This document shows, piece after piece, positions 30,936 to 39,612 of a DNA stretch of 64,000 nucleotides. Within the stretch, counting starts at the first letter, position 1, and the number at the start of each line of letters is the position of its first letter. The notes beneath the pieces were generated by a model, which did no database searches, had not been told where the DNA came from, and saw only the letters and a list, made by a program, of their open reading frames with translations. The position numbers and the translations under genes are program-made. Source of the stretch: Metabacillus kandeliae (GTDB lineage Bacteria > Bacillota > Bacilli > Bacillales > Bacillaceae); NCBI RefSeq assembly GCF_021166585.1, contig NZ_JAJOZE010000011.1:1-64000 (forward strand). Direction: 5' to 3'.

Positions 30936-31862
30936 TTATGCAGGGCTTATTTCTGTTTCTGTAACCGTAAAAGTATTGGCTATTGTATTTAAATTAGCCA
31001 GAGCCCCGATTGGAATGGCAGCTTTGTAAAACCCATGAGCAGTTGTCACATTTGTCATGAGCGGCTTGCCTAATGGAACGACAAACTCATTGATCAAATC
31101 CTCATACGATTTTCCGTAAGCTGACCGGCATCCGGTGCATTCCCCAAGTACAATTCCGGCACAGTCATCAAATTTCCCAGCAGCCTTTAAATGGTTCATT
31201 AACCGGTAAACCTTGTTGACAGACTCATGGGTTTCTTCCAGTACAAGAATTTTTCCAGCCGTATCAATTTCAAAGGCAGTGCCGAGGCTATCCACAAAGG
31301 AAGCAAGATTTCCGCCCACAATGTCGCCCGTCACATTGCCGGGCACTCTGCTCACTTGAGGGATCCCCGGCGGATTGACAATCTGTCTTGGAGAGGTAAG
31401 GGCAGAAACGGCCTGGAAAAACTGATCATAGTTATAATCCGGTGTACCCGGCGCAAAATCAAGAAGCAGAAGACTTTGAAAGCTGATTAAATCTGCAAAC
31501 TGATAAAGAACATTTAAAAGAATCGTAATGTCGCTGTAGCCAGATAGTATTTTCGGATTTTGATTAATCACCGTAAAATCAAGGAAAGGGAGAATACCAA
31601 GGACTCCGACACCGCCTCTTGTCGGAAGAATCAGCTTCACCTCATCCCGCAAAAACATTTTCATTAAATCAGAAGCACGGTCCTCATCCGTTCCGGCCAA
31701 ATAACCATTTTTAGCATACACATGATCTCCGAGCACAACCTGATAGCCCAAATTTCTCAAAGCAGCGATTCCTTGATTAATCGTCCGGTCAGCAAGCGGG
31801 CTTCCGAGCGTGACAATTCCGATCGTATCCCCTTTTTGAAGAATAGGCGGCTTAATTGGCAT
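30936..31862 (-). CDS. LD-carboxypeptidase (peptidase family S66)
   Basis: Serine peptidase of the LdcA/MccF family, 308 residues, which removes the terminal D-residue of tetrapeptide wall stems or inactivates microcin-like peptides. The nucleophile serine lies in LSGYSDIT (about residue 105), and the later glutamate and histidine in VLEETHE and TTAHGFYKAAIP. ATG 31862 follows AGAGGGGAA. The first 15 residues of the longer frame are not supported. No signal peptide, so it is cytosolic. Confidence 0.87.
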   Translation of the reverse strand: MPIKPPILQKGDTIGIVTLGSPLADRTINQGIAALRNLGYQVVLGDHVYAKNGYLAGTDEDRASDLMKMFLRDEVKLILPTRGGVGVLGILPFLDFTVINQNPKILSGYSDITILLNVLYQFADLISFQSLLLLDFAPGTPDYNYDQFFQAVSALTSPRQIVNPPGIPQVSRVPGNVTGDIVGGNLASFVDSLGTAFEIDTAGKILVLEETHESVNKVYRLMNHLKAAGKFDDCAGIVLGECTGCRSAYGKSYEDLINEFVVPLGKPLMTNVTTAHGFYKAAIPIGALANLNTIANTFTVTETEISPA

Positions 31863-31982
31863 ATCGCATTCCCCTCTGCAGAAATTTGGACAGCTTATTT
31901 TAATCATATTAGGAGGGGGCGGGATTTATGCCGGGAGCAGGCAGGGCGGTGATTAGATGCTGCCGTGTAAAGAGGGGGAGGG

Positions 31983-32210
31983 AACCCGCATATGGGAGAG
32001 CTGGAACCCGCATATGGGAGAGCTGGAACCCGCATATGGGAGAGCTGGAACCCGCATATAAAAAAGCTGAACTGCATGGAAATGCTCTAACCCGCATATC
32101 CCAGCCTATTTCCGCATGTAAATTTTCAAAACCTGCAAATAAAATTTCAAAAGCCGCATATAAAAAACGAAAACCTGTAAATAAAACTTCGAAACCCGCA
32201 TATAAACGCC
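31983..32210 (+). repeat. Helically phased CCCGCATATAAA repeat array, locus B (11 units)
   Basis: Eleven units of the same family as at 22.4 kb, in the same orientation. The GCA triplet (one unit reads GTA) begins at 31988, 32010, 32032, 32054, 32074, 32094, 32114, 32135, 32156, 32177 and 32198, with steps 22, 22, 22, 20, 20, 20, 21, 21, 21 and 21. The first three 22-bp units are identical (core GGAACCCGCATATGGGAG, then AGCT), indicating recent tandem duplication. The last unit ends in CATATAAACGCC, like locus A. Confidence 0.85.
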
Positions 32211-32358
32211 CCCTGGAAGAGGATTTTTGCTGCTAAAAAGTGCTTCATTGAGGTAAAACAGCTCTAAAACGGTCGATTTTGAACAGATTTAGCTTAAAAG
32301 AGGCTAATTTACCCCTGAATCGATGATAAAATGGCAAAAACATGAAAAGAGAGAGAAT
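32211..32358. other. Tail after repeat array B and leader of the next gene
   Basis: No gene seen. It shares AAGTGCT-N9-TAAAAC (32238-32259) and TTTTGAACA (32277-32285) with the DNA after array A. Confidence 0.5.
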
Positions 32359-32919
32359 ATGAAATTTGTTTTGATATTTGGACCGCAAGCAGTTGGTAAA
32401 ATGACAGTCGGGCAAGAATTAGACAGAATAACAGATTTAAAACTTTTTCATAATCATATGACGATTGATTTAGTCAGTCACTTCTTCGATTACGGCACGA
32501 AAGAAGGTCAGAGATTAGTCAATTTGTTTCGCCGGGAGATTTTTGAAGAAGTATCAAAGAGCCGGTTGGATGGAATCATTTTCACTTATGTTTGGGCATT
32601 TAACAGTCAGGATGACTGGGATTATATGAATCAAGTCTTTCAATTGTTTGAGTCCAGAGGAGGGACTGTTTACCTCGTGGAGCTTGAAGCAGATTTAGAT
32701 GAAAGACTTGAGCGGAATAAAAGTCCAAATAGACTCCAGCATAAACCATCTAAAAGAAATCTGGAATGGTCTGAAGGCGATTTGATAAAATCGATGAAGG
32801 AATTCAGGCTGAATTCACTTGAAGGGGAAATGAATTATCCAAACTATATCAAAATAAACAACACAAACATCAGTGCAGAGGCCGCCGCTAAGTTAATAAG
32901 GGGAAAATTTCAGCTATAG
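32359..32919 (+). CDS. P-loop kinase-like protein (AAA/shikimate-kinase fold)
   Basis: A 186-residue small P-loop NTPase. The Walker A motif GPQAVGKMTVG stands at residues 7-17 and the LID-like arginine region (LDERLERNKSPNR) near residue 125, which suggests a small-molecule kinase or nucleotide-binding protein. I chose ATG 32359 so that the first strand (MKFVLIFGPQ) is N-terminal; GAGAGAGAA is a modest ribosome binding site. Substrate unknown. Confidence 0.7.
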   Translation: MKFVLIFGPQAVGKMTVGQELDRITDLKLFHNHMTIDLVSHFFDYGTKEGQRLVNLFRREIFEEVSKSRLDGIIFTYVWAFNSQDDWDYMNQVFQLFESRGGTVYLVELEADLDERLERNKSPNRLQHKPSKRNLEWSEGDLIKSMKEFRLNSLEGEMNYPNYIKINNTNISAEAAAKLIRGKFQL

Positions 32920-32950
32920 AAAAAAGCGCCTGGATGCCCATGCGCTTTTT
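32920..32950. terminator. Bidirectional terminator
   Basis: AAAAAAGCGC / GCGCTTTTT stem with a 12-nt loop between convergent genes. Confidence 0.8.
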
Positions 32951-32975
32951 GAACGTAATCGATCTGATCTAAATC

Positions 32976-33356
32976 TCACTGCTTCCAAGTAATCCGCACT
33001 GGCTTGTTTTGCTTTTGTTCAATCGTGCGGCGGTCAATGATCTTTGTTTCAGAGGGAATCCTTTTGGTTCTTACAGAGCTGGTGACATTATGCAGCACTT
33101 CACCTACATCCTGAACAGATTCCAGAAGGGGATCAACGGTTTTCATTTTATCTTTGACGTCTTCTGTTACTTGGTTGGCTGTCTGGATAAACTGTTCTGC
33201 TTCGATTGAAATCCCGCCTACGGCATGGCGTACTTCAGCAAGGGTTTTCTTCGTTTCATTCAGCGTTACCATTCCTTTGCGGAGTGTCTGGATTAAGTAA
33301 ACGGTGAGGAGAAGAAAGCCAATGGTGACAGCTGCGATGCACAATTGGATGATCAT
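32976..33356 (-). CDS. DUF948 family membrane-anchored protein (YtxG-like)
   Basis: A 126-residue protein with one N-terminal helix (IIQLCIAAVTIGFLLLTVYL) followed by a long coiled-coil of the DUF948 type (LNETKKTLAEVRHAVGGIS; ANQVTEDVKDKMKTVDPL). Bacillus subtilis YtxG, a general-stress protein, has this architecture. ATG 33356 has AAAGGGG 8 nt upstream. Role unknown. Confidence 0.75.
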   Translation of the reverse strand: MIIQLCIAAVTIGFLLLTVYLIQTLRKGMVTLNETKKTLAEVRHAVGGISIEAEQFIQTANQVTEDVKDKMKTVDPLLESVQDVGEVLHNVTSSVRTKRIPSETKIIDRRTIEQKQNKPVRITWKQ

Positions 33357-33437
33357 GGAGCAGCCCCTTTCACTTTGCTTACTGATAATGTATTCGGGAG
33401 CTGTCCATGTCATTCGGTAAATTAAGGCTTCAGAATA

Positions 33438-33477
33438 AAAAAGCAGGGTATCCAACTTTCCCAGATACCCTGTTTTC
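33438..33477 (-). terminator. Terminator of the 33.5 kb small gene
   Basis: AGCAGGGTATC / GATACCCTGTTTT stem; on the minus strand it ends in CTTTTTT. Confidence 0.8.
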
Positions 33478-33668
33478 TACTTGTTCATATCGCTTAATCC
33501 AGGAGCATGCTCGTTCGGCAGCTCGCCAAGCTCAGGTACCGGGAAGCCTTGCGGTGGATCAATGACCTTCAGCTCTCCGCCGTTTCTGCTTGGAGATGTT
33601 TCTGAATATATTTCAGCTATTCTTGTCTGATCTAAATGGAAGTTGAATTGAGCGTTGTGATAGCCCAT
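33477..33668 (-). CDS. Hypothetical small acidic protein
   Basis: Not recognised. From ATG 33668 it has 63 residues, starts MGYHNAQFNFHLDQTRIAE and ends in a proline-rich acidic tail (PPQGFPVPELGELPNEHAPG). The frame is coding-like at least 25 codons further upstream (NPCKLPEFRKFVE), so a TTG at 33695 is an alternative start; neither has a good ribosome binding site. A strong terminator follows. Divergent from the gene at 33757. Confidence 0.5.
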   Translation of the reverse strand: MGYHNAQFNFHLDQTRIAEIYSETSPSRNGGELKVIDPPQGFPVPELGELPNEHAPGLSDMNK

Positions 33669-33756
33669 CTCAACAAACTTCCGGAATTCAGGCAATTTGC
33701 ACGGATTCCCATTATAATGGATACATAACCAATTTTTATTGCATAGGGGGCAGGTT

Positions 33757-34737
33757 ATGGAATTTTTGATTGTTGTTCTGATCGCGGTCATTTTCATCAT
33801 ATTTGCAGGGGTCTCTAAAAAGAAAAAACAGCCTGGGAAGAATTCCTTAGCAGCTGGAAATCTGCCTTCTCGTCTTGGAATCAAGGATGGCATGAACCTG
33901 GAGCATATCGTTGACAGGTTAGATGCTGCGTGGAACCAAGAATACTTTCAGCAGGTGAAAGCGCGCCTTATTGAAAAAGGCGAAATCCATCCTGCGGAAT
34001 ATGACTGGTATGAGCTTGAACTGAAAAGGTTCTTTATCTTGTCTGCCTTACTGAAAAATGTACCGATGTATAATGAGAAAACCGATAAGATTTGGCATGA
34101 AATGATGCTGTTCACTAAAAGCTACAGCAGGTTCTGCGAGGAGTTCTTTGGCCGCTTTCTCCATCATGAGCCGGAAACAGGGGAAAAGCCTGAAGAGCAA
34201 AAAGGGTTTGAGCGCGGACTGTTTGAATTTGTCTACATGCAGCTCTTTGAAGCACATATCAATTCAGAGAATATTTACGGGAAGTTTTTATCAAACAAGC
34301 TAAGCAGTGAGCAAATAAGAGCGATCGAAGAAAAAAGCGAAGCAGAACTGCTGAGGGATTTATTTCATCCGAATGTAGCAGAAGACTCCGAGACGGCAAG
34401 ATTAACTGCTTCCAAGATGAAAGATGATATAAAAGAAGCCAGAAAAATTAATTTGCACAAGAGCTCTGATCAGCCTGTCCAAAGCAGAATCAGCAGCAAT
34501 TCCGATGATTATTTAATTAACAATCTGCTCGTCTTTTCGATTTTTCACTATATGCCTGAAAATAAGGATGATGGAGGCTCGTACTTCGACCCGAATTCTG
34601 CCATAAACCACCATAATCATACCCATCATCACTCAGGTGATTCGTCAGGCTGCAGCAGTTCACATCATTCCTGCAGCGGAAGTTCATGCAGCTCAGGCAG
34701 TTCCTGCGGAGGGAGCTCGTGCGGCAGCAGTTCATAG
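33757..34737 (+). CDS. Hypothetical membrane-anchored protein with His/Cys/Ser tail
   Basis: A 326-residue protein. An N-terminal helix (residues 2-19) is followed by a basic patch (KKKK), a helical central domain of about 230 residues, and an unusual low-complexity tail with eight histidines and five cysteines in glycine/serine surroundings (NHHNHTHHHSG, then SGCSSSHHSCSG and repeated GSSC). The tail could bind metal. Start ATG 33757 after GGGGGCAGG. I do not recognise a family function. Confidence 0.7.
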   Translation: MEFLIVVLIAVIFIIFAGVSKKKKQPGKNSLAAGNLPSRLGIKDGMNLEHIVDRLDAAWNQEYFQQVKARLIEKGEIHPAEYDWYELELKRFFILSALLKNVPMYNEKTDKIWHEMMLFTKSYSRFCEEFFGRFLHHEPETGEKPEEQKGFERGLFEFVYMQLFEAHINSENIYGKFLSNKLSSEQIRAIEEKSEAELLRDLFHPNVAEDSETARLTASKMKDDIKEARKINLHKSSDQPVQSRISSNSDDYLINNLLVFSIFHYMPENKDDGGSYFDPNSAINHHNHTHHHSGDSSGCSSSHHSCSGSSCSSGSSCGGSSCGSSS

Positions 34738-34789
34738 AATCCATAAATAAAAGGGAGGAGCAGACGCTCTTCCCTTACTCTTTTTTTCC

Positions 34790-36283
34790 TTAATATAAGG
34801 GATTGGTCTCAGCTTTAATCCAAAGCTCTGATTGCTCAATCTGTCCGGCAAGCCTGAACAATAAATCCTCTCTGCCCCTGGCTGCCATGACTTGAACGCC
34901 GAGAGGGAGCCCGTCCTCTGTCAGATGGAGCGGAAGTGTCATTGCCGGCTGGCCTGTTAAGTTGGCAAGCTGGGTAAAAGGTGTCCGCTTCAGGTTGTTT
35001 TCAGCAATCTGGTCAACGATGCCGATTTTTTTCAGCACTTTGCCGGCACGAAGCTGTCCTGAAAGTTTAATAAGCATGGCTTCAGCTTTTCCGGGATTGA
35101 GTTCTCCAATCTTAGGTGCAGGGCAGGCAGTAGCTGGAGTTAGGTAAAAATCATAGCTTTCGTGGAAGGTTTCCATTTCATATGAAGCTTTATCCCATTC
35201 TCTTAGCGAGAGAATGAGTTCTTCCGCAGTCAGGGCTCTTCCAAGCATCCCCATCATCCAGGTGACAGGCTCCACGTCACTTCGCTTCGCTTTTCTGCCC
35301 AATACGCTTTCAAGTGAGGATAGCGAAGCAGCGACCTCCCCGAAGCACATCGTTAAATAGCTTTTGGCAATGATATTTCCATCTGGCGGGGCGGCTTTTT
35401 CAATAACAGTGTGCCCCTGCTCTTCAAGCCATGCCACGGTTTTTAAAACAGCTTTTACTGCTTCTGAATCAACCTCTGTGCCCATTGGCGATCGTGTGCT
35501 GTAGGCAAACGTATAAGCTTCCTGTTTCAGCTTGCATTCATTTAAATAAGAGCCATGGTAGGGAGGAGCGTGAAATGCGGCTCCTTTTTCATGAGTATGA
35601 ATGGCGTCAAGCATAGCGGCGCTGTCCCGGACTGATCTGGACAGAATATGATCGATGGAAGCACCTTGCCAGTGCCTGCCGAGAGAAGGGCCGGCCGGTG
35701 TTCTTCCCCTTGTTGGCTTTAAGCCGAAAAGTCCTGTATAGGAGCCTGGAATTCGGATCGATCCGCCGCCGTCGCTTGCCCCTGCGATCGGCACCATCCC
35801 GCTCGCAACAGCTGAAGCGGAGCCGCCGCTTGAACCGCCTGGTGTATGGCCGCTGTTCCAGGGATTTCTCGCAGGTCCGTGATAAACAGATTCCGTAATG
35901 CCGAGCAGGGCAAATTCCGGCACATTCGTCTGGCCTGTGATGACAGCGCCTGTATTCCGAATGCTTTTTACATAGTTGGAATCCCGTTTTGCCCGGTAGT
36001 TATGAAAAACTTTAGATCCTGAGGAAATTTTCTCTCCTTCAATCTCCTGAATAATATCTTTTAAGAGAATAGGAACTCCTTTAAACGGCCCTTCCGGAAG
36101 CGGCTCTTTTAAAGTCTCTTCTGCCTGGGCATACATTTTATTAATAACGGCGTTTAAGCCTGGATTGTGCTGCTCAATACTTTCAATAGCTGCCGCAAGA
36201 ATCTCTTCTGCAGAAACTTCACGGCTTTCAATGAGGGCAGCAAGCCCAAGACCATCATAGCTTTTATATTCCTGAACATTCAC
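34790..36283 (-). CDS. Amidase (amidase-signature family)
   Basis: Hydrolyses an amide bond, 497 residues. The Ser-cisSer-Lys triad is present: K75 in ILLKDI, S151 in [10 protein letters not shown] and S175 in GGGSIRIPG. No GatC or GatB gene is adjacent and the C-terminal part resembles general amidases rather than GatA of the tRNA amidotransferase. ATG start after AGGTGACAG. Substrate unknown. Confidence 0.85.
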   Translation of the reverse strand: MNVQEYKSYDGLGLAALIESREVSAEEILAAAIESIEQHNPGLNAVINKMYAQAEETLKEPLPEGPFKGVPILLKDIIQEIEGEKISSGSKVFHNYRAKRDSNYVKSIRNTGAVITGQTNVPEFALLGITESVYHGPARNPWNSGHTPGGSSGGSASAVASGMVPIAGASDGGGSIRIPGSYTGLFGLKPTRGRTPAGPSLGRHWQGASIDHILSRSVRDSAAMLDAIHTHEKGAAFHAPPYHGSYLNECKLKQEAYTFAYSTRSPMGTEVDSEAVKAVLKTVAWLEEQGHTVIEKAAPPDGNIIAKSYLTMCFGEVAASLSSLESVLGRKAKRSDVEPVTWMMGMLGRALTAEELILSLREWDKASYEMETFHESYDFYLTPATACPAPKIGELNPGKAEAMLIKLSGQLRAGKVLKKIGIVDQIAENNLKRTPFTQLANLTGQPAMTLPLHLTEDGLPLGVQVMAARGREDLLFRLAGQIEQSELWIKAETNPLY

Positions 36284-36476
36284 TTCACTGTCACCTGCTT
36301 TCTTTTCCTACTAATTCTTTAAGTAAGTGAAATACTCCTTTTTCATCAAATGCTTTCAAATTAAATAATTAGGGAAAAATAAAACAAACGTTTAATTGAG
36401 CTTTGCAAAACAGGATAGTTGAAGGATTTTAAGGAAATCTGGCACAATAGTGGACAAGAAGAAGGGAGCGATGGAA

Positions 36477-37121
36477 ATGAAAGTTTTAGTTGTTGGAGCA
36501 AATGGACAGATTGGAAAACTGCTGATTGATAAGCTGAAAAACGACGGCAAACACACCCCCATTGCGATGGTGCGAAAACAGGAGCAGGCTGATGCTTATG
36601 CGGACAGCGGGGTAGAAACAGTAATGGCCAACCTGGAAGATTCAGTCGAAAATCTTACAGAAGCTGTGAAAGGGAAGGATGCCATCGTCTTCACCGCAGG
36701 ATCAGGCGGCAGCACGGGAGCCGATAAAACATTGCTCGTTGATCTGGATGGTGCAGTAAAAGTGATGGAAGCTGGAGAAGCAGCAGGAGTGAAGCGATTT
36801 GTAATGGTCAGTGCGCTGCAGGCGAATAACAGGGAAAACTGGAATGAAAAGTTAAAATCCTACTATGTTGCCAAACACTACGCAGACAAAGCCCTTCAAG
36901 ACAGCAGCCTGAACTATACAATTGTCCGGCCGGGAGGACTGCTGAATGATCCTGGCACAGGAAAAGTTTCTGTTGGGGAGCAGCTTGAGAGAGGCTCTGT
37001 TCCAAGAGAAGATGTTGCAGCGGTAATTGCAGCTTCTCTTGAAGAGGAGAAGACGTATAAGCGTGCGTTTGATCTTGTATCTGGGGATTCCTCTGTAGAG
37101 GATGCTGTAAAATCGCTATAA
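36477..37121 (+). CDS. yhfK: NAD(P)-dependent oxidoreductase, atypical SDR (YhfK-like)
   Basis: A 214-residue NAD(P)-binding protein of the atypical short-chain dehydrogenase group. The nucleotide-binding loop VVGANGQIGK is at residues 5-14, and YYVAKHYADKAL and TIVRPGGLLND mark the active-site and substrate regions. Length and pattern match Bacillus subtilis YhfK. ATG 36477 sits 9 nt after GAAGGGAG. The exact substrate is not known. Confidence 0.8.
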   Translation: MKVLVVGANGQIGKLLIDKLKNDGKHTPIAMVRKQEQADAYADSGVETVMANLEDSVENLTEAVKGKDAIVFTAGSGGSTGADKTLLVDLDGAVKVMEAGEAAGVKRFVMVSALQANNRENWNEKLKSYYVAKHYADKALQDSSLNYTIVRPGGLLNDPGTGKVSVGEQLERGSVPREDVAAVIAASLEEEKTYKRAFDLVSGDSSVEDAVKSL

Positions 37122-37130
37122 GTTTAACGA

Positions 37131-37164
37131 AAAAACCGTCCGCAGCCTGTGGACGGTTTTTTTT
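37131..37164 (+). terminator. Terminator after the yhfK-like gene
   Basis: AAAAAACCGTCC / GGACGGTTTTTTTT hairpin. Confidence 0.93.
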
Positions 37165-37220
37165 GTCGTGATGATGGGACGAATGTCTCGGCTCTTTTAG
37201 AGAAAGACAAGGGTATTAAA

Positions 37221-37778
37221 GTGGAAAACAGGGGTTCAAGAGGGGTGTTCAGTTTGGGGAGAGGGATTGCATCGGCAGCTGCCATTATCCTTTTTGGAGC
37301 AGTTGTTTTTCTGCTGCTGATCTCATATGAAAGGGTCAGGATCGATGAAGCGGGAAATTTGGTTACAGAAGGCAGGGATTACTTTTCTGGAAATGCGTAT
37401 TTATTTTATGGAAGCAAAGCAAAGCCTGCCAGCTGGAAACTAACGGATGGCTGGGGTTCAGGCACACTTGAGACCAGGGGAGAAGGAACGCCGTTCGTAC
37501 AAGCGGGATATGAACGGTTTAGAGAGACGGTAAGGGATGCTGCAGGCAAGCAGGGCTATGCTTTTACTGGCGTTCTGTTCAGTCTTCTTGTACTGCTGAT
37601 TTCGAATCTCTATCAGCATCGCTTTAATGATAAAACGAAGTATTTCCAACTTAAGAGGCTTGCGATGATCTTTGGAGTCATTTCCCTTCTTTTGCTCATC
37701 CACTTCACTGCAATCACTTCCGTAAAAGCTAAATCTATTTATGAGAATATAGGTGATGCCTTTGAAAAATGCAAATAA
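37221..37778 (+). CDS. Hypothetical membrane protein, three helices
   Basis: Unrecognised protein of about 185 residues. One helix near residues 14-34, an extracytoplasmic-looking domain of about 75 residues (RIDEAGNLVTEGRDYFSG), and two helices near 112-130 and 145-165. The start is uncertain: GTG 37221 has ACAAGGG upstream; earlier starts would lie inside the preceding terminator. It overlaps the next gene, which has a similar layout, so the pair may be related. Confidence 0.6.
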   Translation: MENRGSRGVFSLGRGIASAAAIILFGAVVFLLLISYERVRIDEAGNLVTEGRDYFSGNAYLFYGSKAKPASWKLTDGWGSGTLETRGEGTPFVQAGYERFRETVRDAAGKQGYAFTGVLFSLLVLLISNLYQHRFNDKTKYFQLKRLAMIFGVISLLLLIHFTAITSVKAKSIYENIGDAFEKCK

Positions 37779-38271
37779 GCTCTTGCTGAAGATACCGGCT
37801 ACCATTATCAGTCTGCTTGTCTTAGCTGCTGCCATCTATTATTTATTCCATGCTACATCAACGGCGGAATTTAAAAACGGCACTTACATATCAAACGGAA
37901 AGGATCTGTTTTCTCAAGCAGGCTATCAAATCAAATTATCTCATAAAAATGAGTGGATCATTCGTCAAAAGGATGGCCAAACTGCCTCCTTCAGCGAAAA
38001 TGACTATAATAAAAAACAATTAATGGAATTCAAAGAACATGTGGACCTTACTGTTAAAAATGAGATGGATGCAATAGTTGGGTGCTTAGTACAATTCCTT
38101 TTGCTTCTGAATCTTTTTATGTACAAGCCTAATCTTTTCAAACAAAGCGGCAGCACAGCTGTTGTTGCAGGATTCGCTGTTTGGATCTGCCTGAACGCAC
38201 TCCTTTCCATCCATTCGGCCTCTAATGAAAGTGTAAAAGCTGAATACACCAGTAGGGTTCTAATGAAATAA
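37762..38271 (+). CDS. Hypothetical membrane protein, related layout to upstream gene
   Basis: About 169 residues from TTG 37762 (MKNANKLLLKIPATII), preceded by AGGTGATG; GTG 37753 and ATG 37756 are alternatives. One N-terminal helix, an outer domain with FKNGTYISNGKDLFSQAGYQ, and two helices near the C-terminus. The shape and the strings G-x-(Y/F)-(I/V)-x-x-G-(K/R)-D-x-F echo the upstream protein. It overlaps that gene by 17 bp, indicating an operon. Function unknown. Confidence 0.6.
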   Translation: MKNANKLLLKIPATIISLLVLAAAIYYLFHATSTAEFKNGTYISNGKDLFSQAGYQIKLSHKNEWIIRQKDGQTASFSENDYNKKQLMEFKEHVDLTVKNEMDAIVGCLVQFLLLLNLFMYKPNLFKQSGSTAVVAGFAVWICLNALLSIHSASNESVKAEYTSRVLMK

Positions 38272-38299
38272 ATGAGTTCCGAAAGCTGAAAACATCTCT

Positions 38300-38305
38300 T
38301 ATAAT
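38300..38305 (+). promoter_or_regulatory. -10 element of the MFS gene leader
   Basis: Perfect TATAAT, with a poor TTCCGA -35 match 17 bp upstream (38277-38282). It would begin a leader of about 80 nt that contains the start-stop ORF and hairpin described next. Confidence 0.55.
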
Positions 38306-38321
38306 AAGAATAACTGATAAC

Positions 38322-38384
38322 AAAGGAGACCGTCCCAATGTAAAAAAGCCCCTTTAAATAAGACAACAATTGAATAAAGGGGCT
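38322..38384 (+). promoter_or_regulatory. Translational attenuator-like leader (start-stop ORF plus ribosome-site hairpin)
   Basis: AAAGGAG (38322-38328) is followed after 9 nt by ATG (38338) and at once by TAA (38341-38343). Directly after, AGCCCCTTTA (38347-38356) pairs perfectly with TAAAGGGGCT (38375-38384), with an 18-nt loop. The second strand contains the AAAGGGG ribosome binding site of the MFS gene, whose ATG is 38391. Folding would hide that site. Confidence 0.6.
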
Positions 38385-38390
38385 GGAACG

Positions 38391-39569
38391 ATGAAATCAC
38401 CATCTTTTCGTTATCTCTGGATCGGCCAGACGCTTGCTAATACCGGAGATATTTTCTACATTGCCGGACTGATTGCGGTTCTATACCAATTGACTGGTTC
38501 AGCCATGATTCTTGCAGCTGTTCCCTTGTGCATCACGATCGCCAAAATGATCAGCGGCCTTTTGGCTCCGTTATTGCTGGATAAGTTCCGGCTTGAGTCT
38601 TTGCTGTTTTATTCGCAAGGGGGGAAAACACTGCTGCTCTTAGTTCTTGCGGCGGAGAGCAGGAGCATGCTGTTTGTGCTTTTTACTTTGGTGTTCTGTA
38701 TCTCTTTTTTGGATGGCTTTGCCGGTCCCGCCAGGAATGCAATGCTTCCATCATTGGTTGAACGGGAAGAGCTAATGAAGGCGAACAGCTTTGTCGCGAC
38801 TTTAGATCAGGCGGTACAGCTCGGAGGCTGGGCTTTAGGAGGCGTTCTCGGAGCAGCTGTTGGGGGAATGCCGCTTCTCTGGATTACCATTCTGCTTTTT
38901 TTCACTTCCACTGCATTGATGAGAGCTGTCCGGATAAAGAAAAGCCCACAGGAGGCAGTCCCAGCTTCAAAATGGGAATCTGTGAAAGAAGGGTGGCAGG
39001 TTATTTGGAAAGTTCCGGCGTTAAGAACGATCCATATTCTCCTTATTTTAGAAACAGCTACAGGAGCTGTATGGATTGCCGCCCTTCTGTACATCTATGT
39101 GAAAGAACAGCTGCAAATGGGAGAAGAGTGGTGGGGCTACATTAATGCCAGCTTCTTCCTTGGCTTAATTGCAGGCGGTTTAATTAGTTTCCGATGCGCA
39201 AATTTCCTTGAACGGCATCTTAGGTTCTTAATCCCTGCTGGCGGATTTGGGATCGCCCTTTCCACATTATGGTTCGGTTTGACGGTATCGCCTGCAGCGG
39301 CTCTTACTGCCTCTGCACTCTTTGGTATAATGGAACAAGTGAAAACAGTCTGCATGACAACGGCACTTCAGCAATCAGCAGCACTGCATCAGATGCCTAA
39401 GGTTTACTCGGCTCAAGGCACCCTTATCGCTCTGGTGTTTGGAATGTGCTCGGCCATCACCGGCTTTGCAGCCGACAGAGCGCCGATTGGGTTTGTCTAT
39501 GCTGGAGCAGCAGCTATCCTTGGTCTTTCTGCCTTATATTCAGCGGCAAAAAGACGGCAATTCGCTTAA
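38391..39569 (+). CDS. MFS transporter, macrolide/siderophore-exporter-like group
   Basis: Major facilitator of 392 residues with about 12 helices. The opening FRYLWIGQTLANTGDIFYIAGL and the loop FLDGFAGPARNAMLPSLV are typical of the MFS_3 group (EntS and Mef-type drug or siderophore exporters). The start ATG 38391 follows GGGGCTGG in the leader hairpin. A drug-efflux role is an inference from family and leader, not shown. Confidence 0.82.
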   Translation: MKSPSFRYLWIGQTLANTGDIFYIAGLIAVLYQLTGSAMILAAVPLCITIAKMISGLLAPLLLDKFRLESLLFYSQGGKTLLLLVLAAESRSMLFVLFTLVFCISFLDGFAGPARNAMLPSLVEREELMKANSFVATLDQAVQLGGWALGGVLGAAVGGMPLLWITILLFFTSTALMRAVRIKKSPQEAVPASKWESVKEGWQVIWKVPALRTIHILLILETATGAVWIAALLYIYVKEQLQMGEEWWGYINASFFLGLIAGGLISFRCANFLERHLRFLIPAGGFGIALSTLWFGLTVSPAAALTASALFGIMEQVKTVCMTTALQQSAALHQMPKVYSAQGTLIALVFGMCSAITGFAADRAPIGFVYAGAAAILGLSALYSAAKRRQFA

Positions 39570-39572
39570 ATT

Positions 39573-39612
39573 GAGAAAGCGGCCGCCATCCTGATGGCCG
39601 CCGCTTTCTTTA
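39573..39612. terminator. Bidirectional terminator
   Basis: GAAAGCGGC-GCCATC / GATGGC-GCCGCTTTC stem between convergent genes, flanked by T on the plus strand. Confidence 0.85.

Noticed and set aside
22359-32210. CRISPR array interpretation of the two repeat loci
   Set aside because: Copies are imperfect, the period is only 20-22 bp, there are no unique spacers and no cas genes in the window.
31909-32236. Frames on both strands across repeat array B
   Set aside because: Both are translations of the repeat, with no ribosome binding site and no family resemblance.
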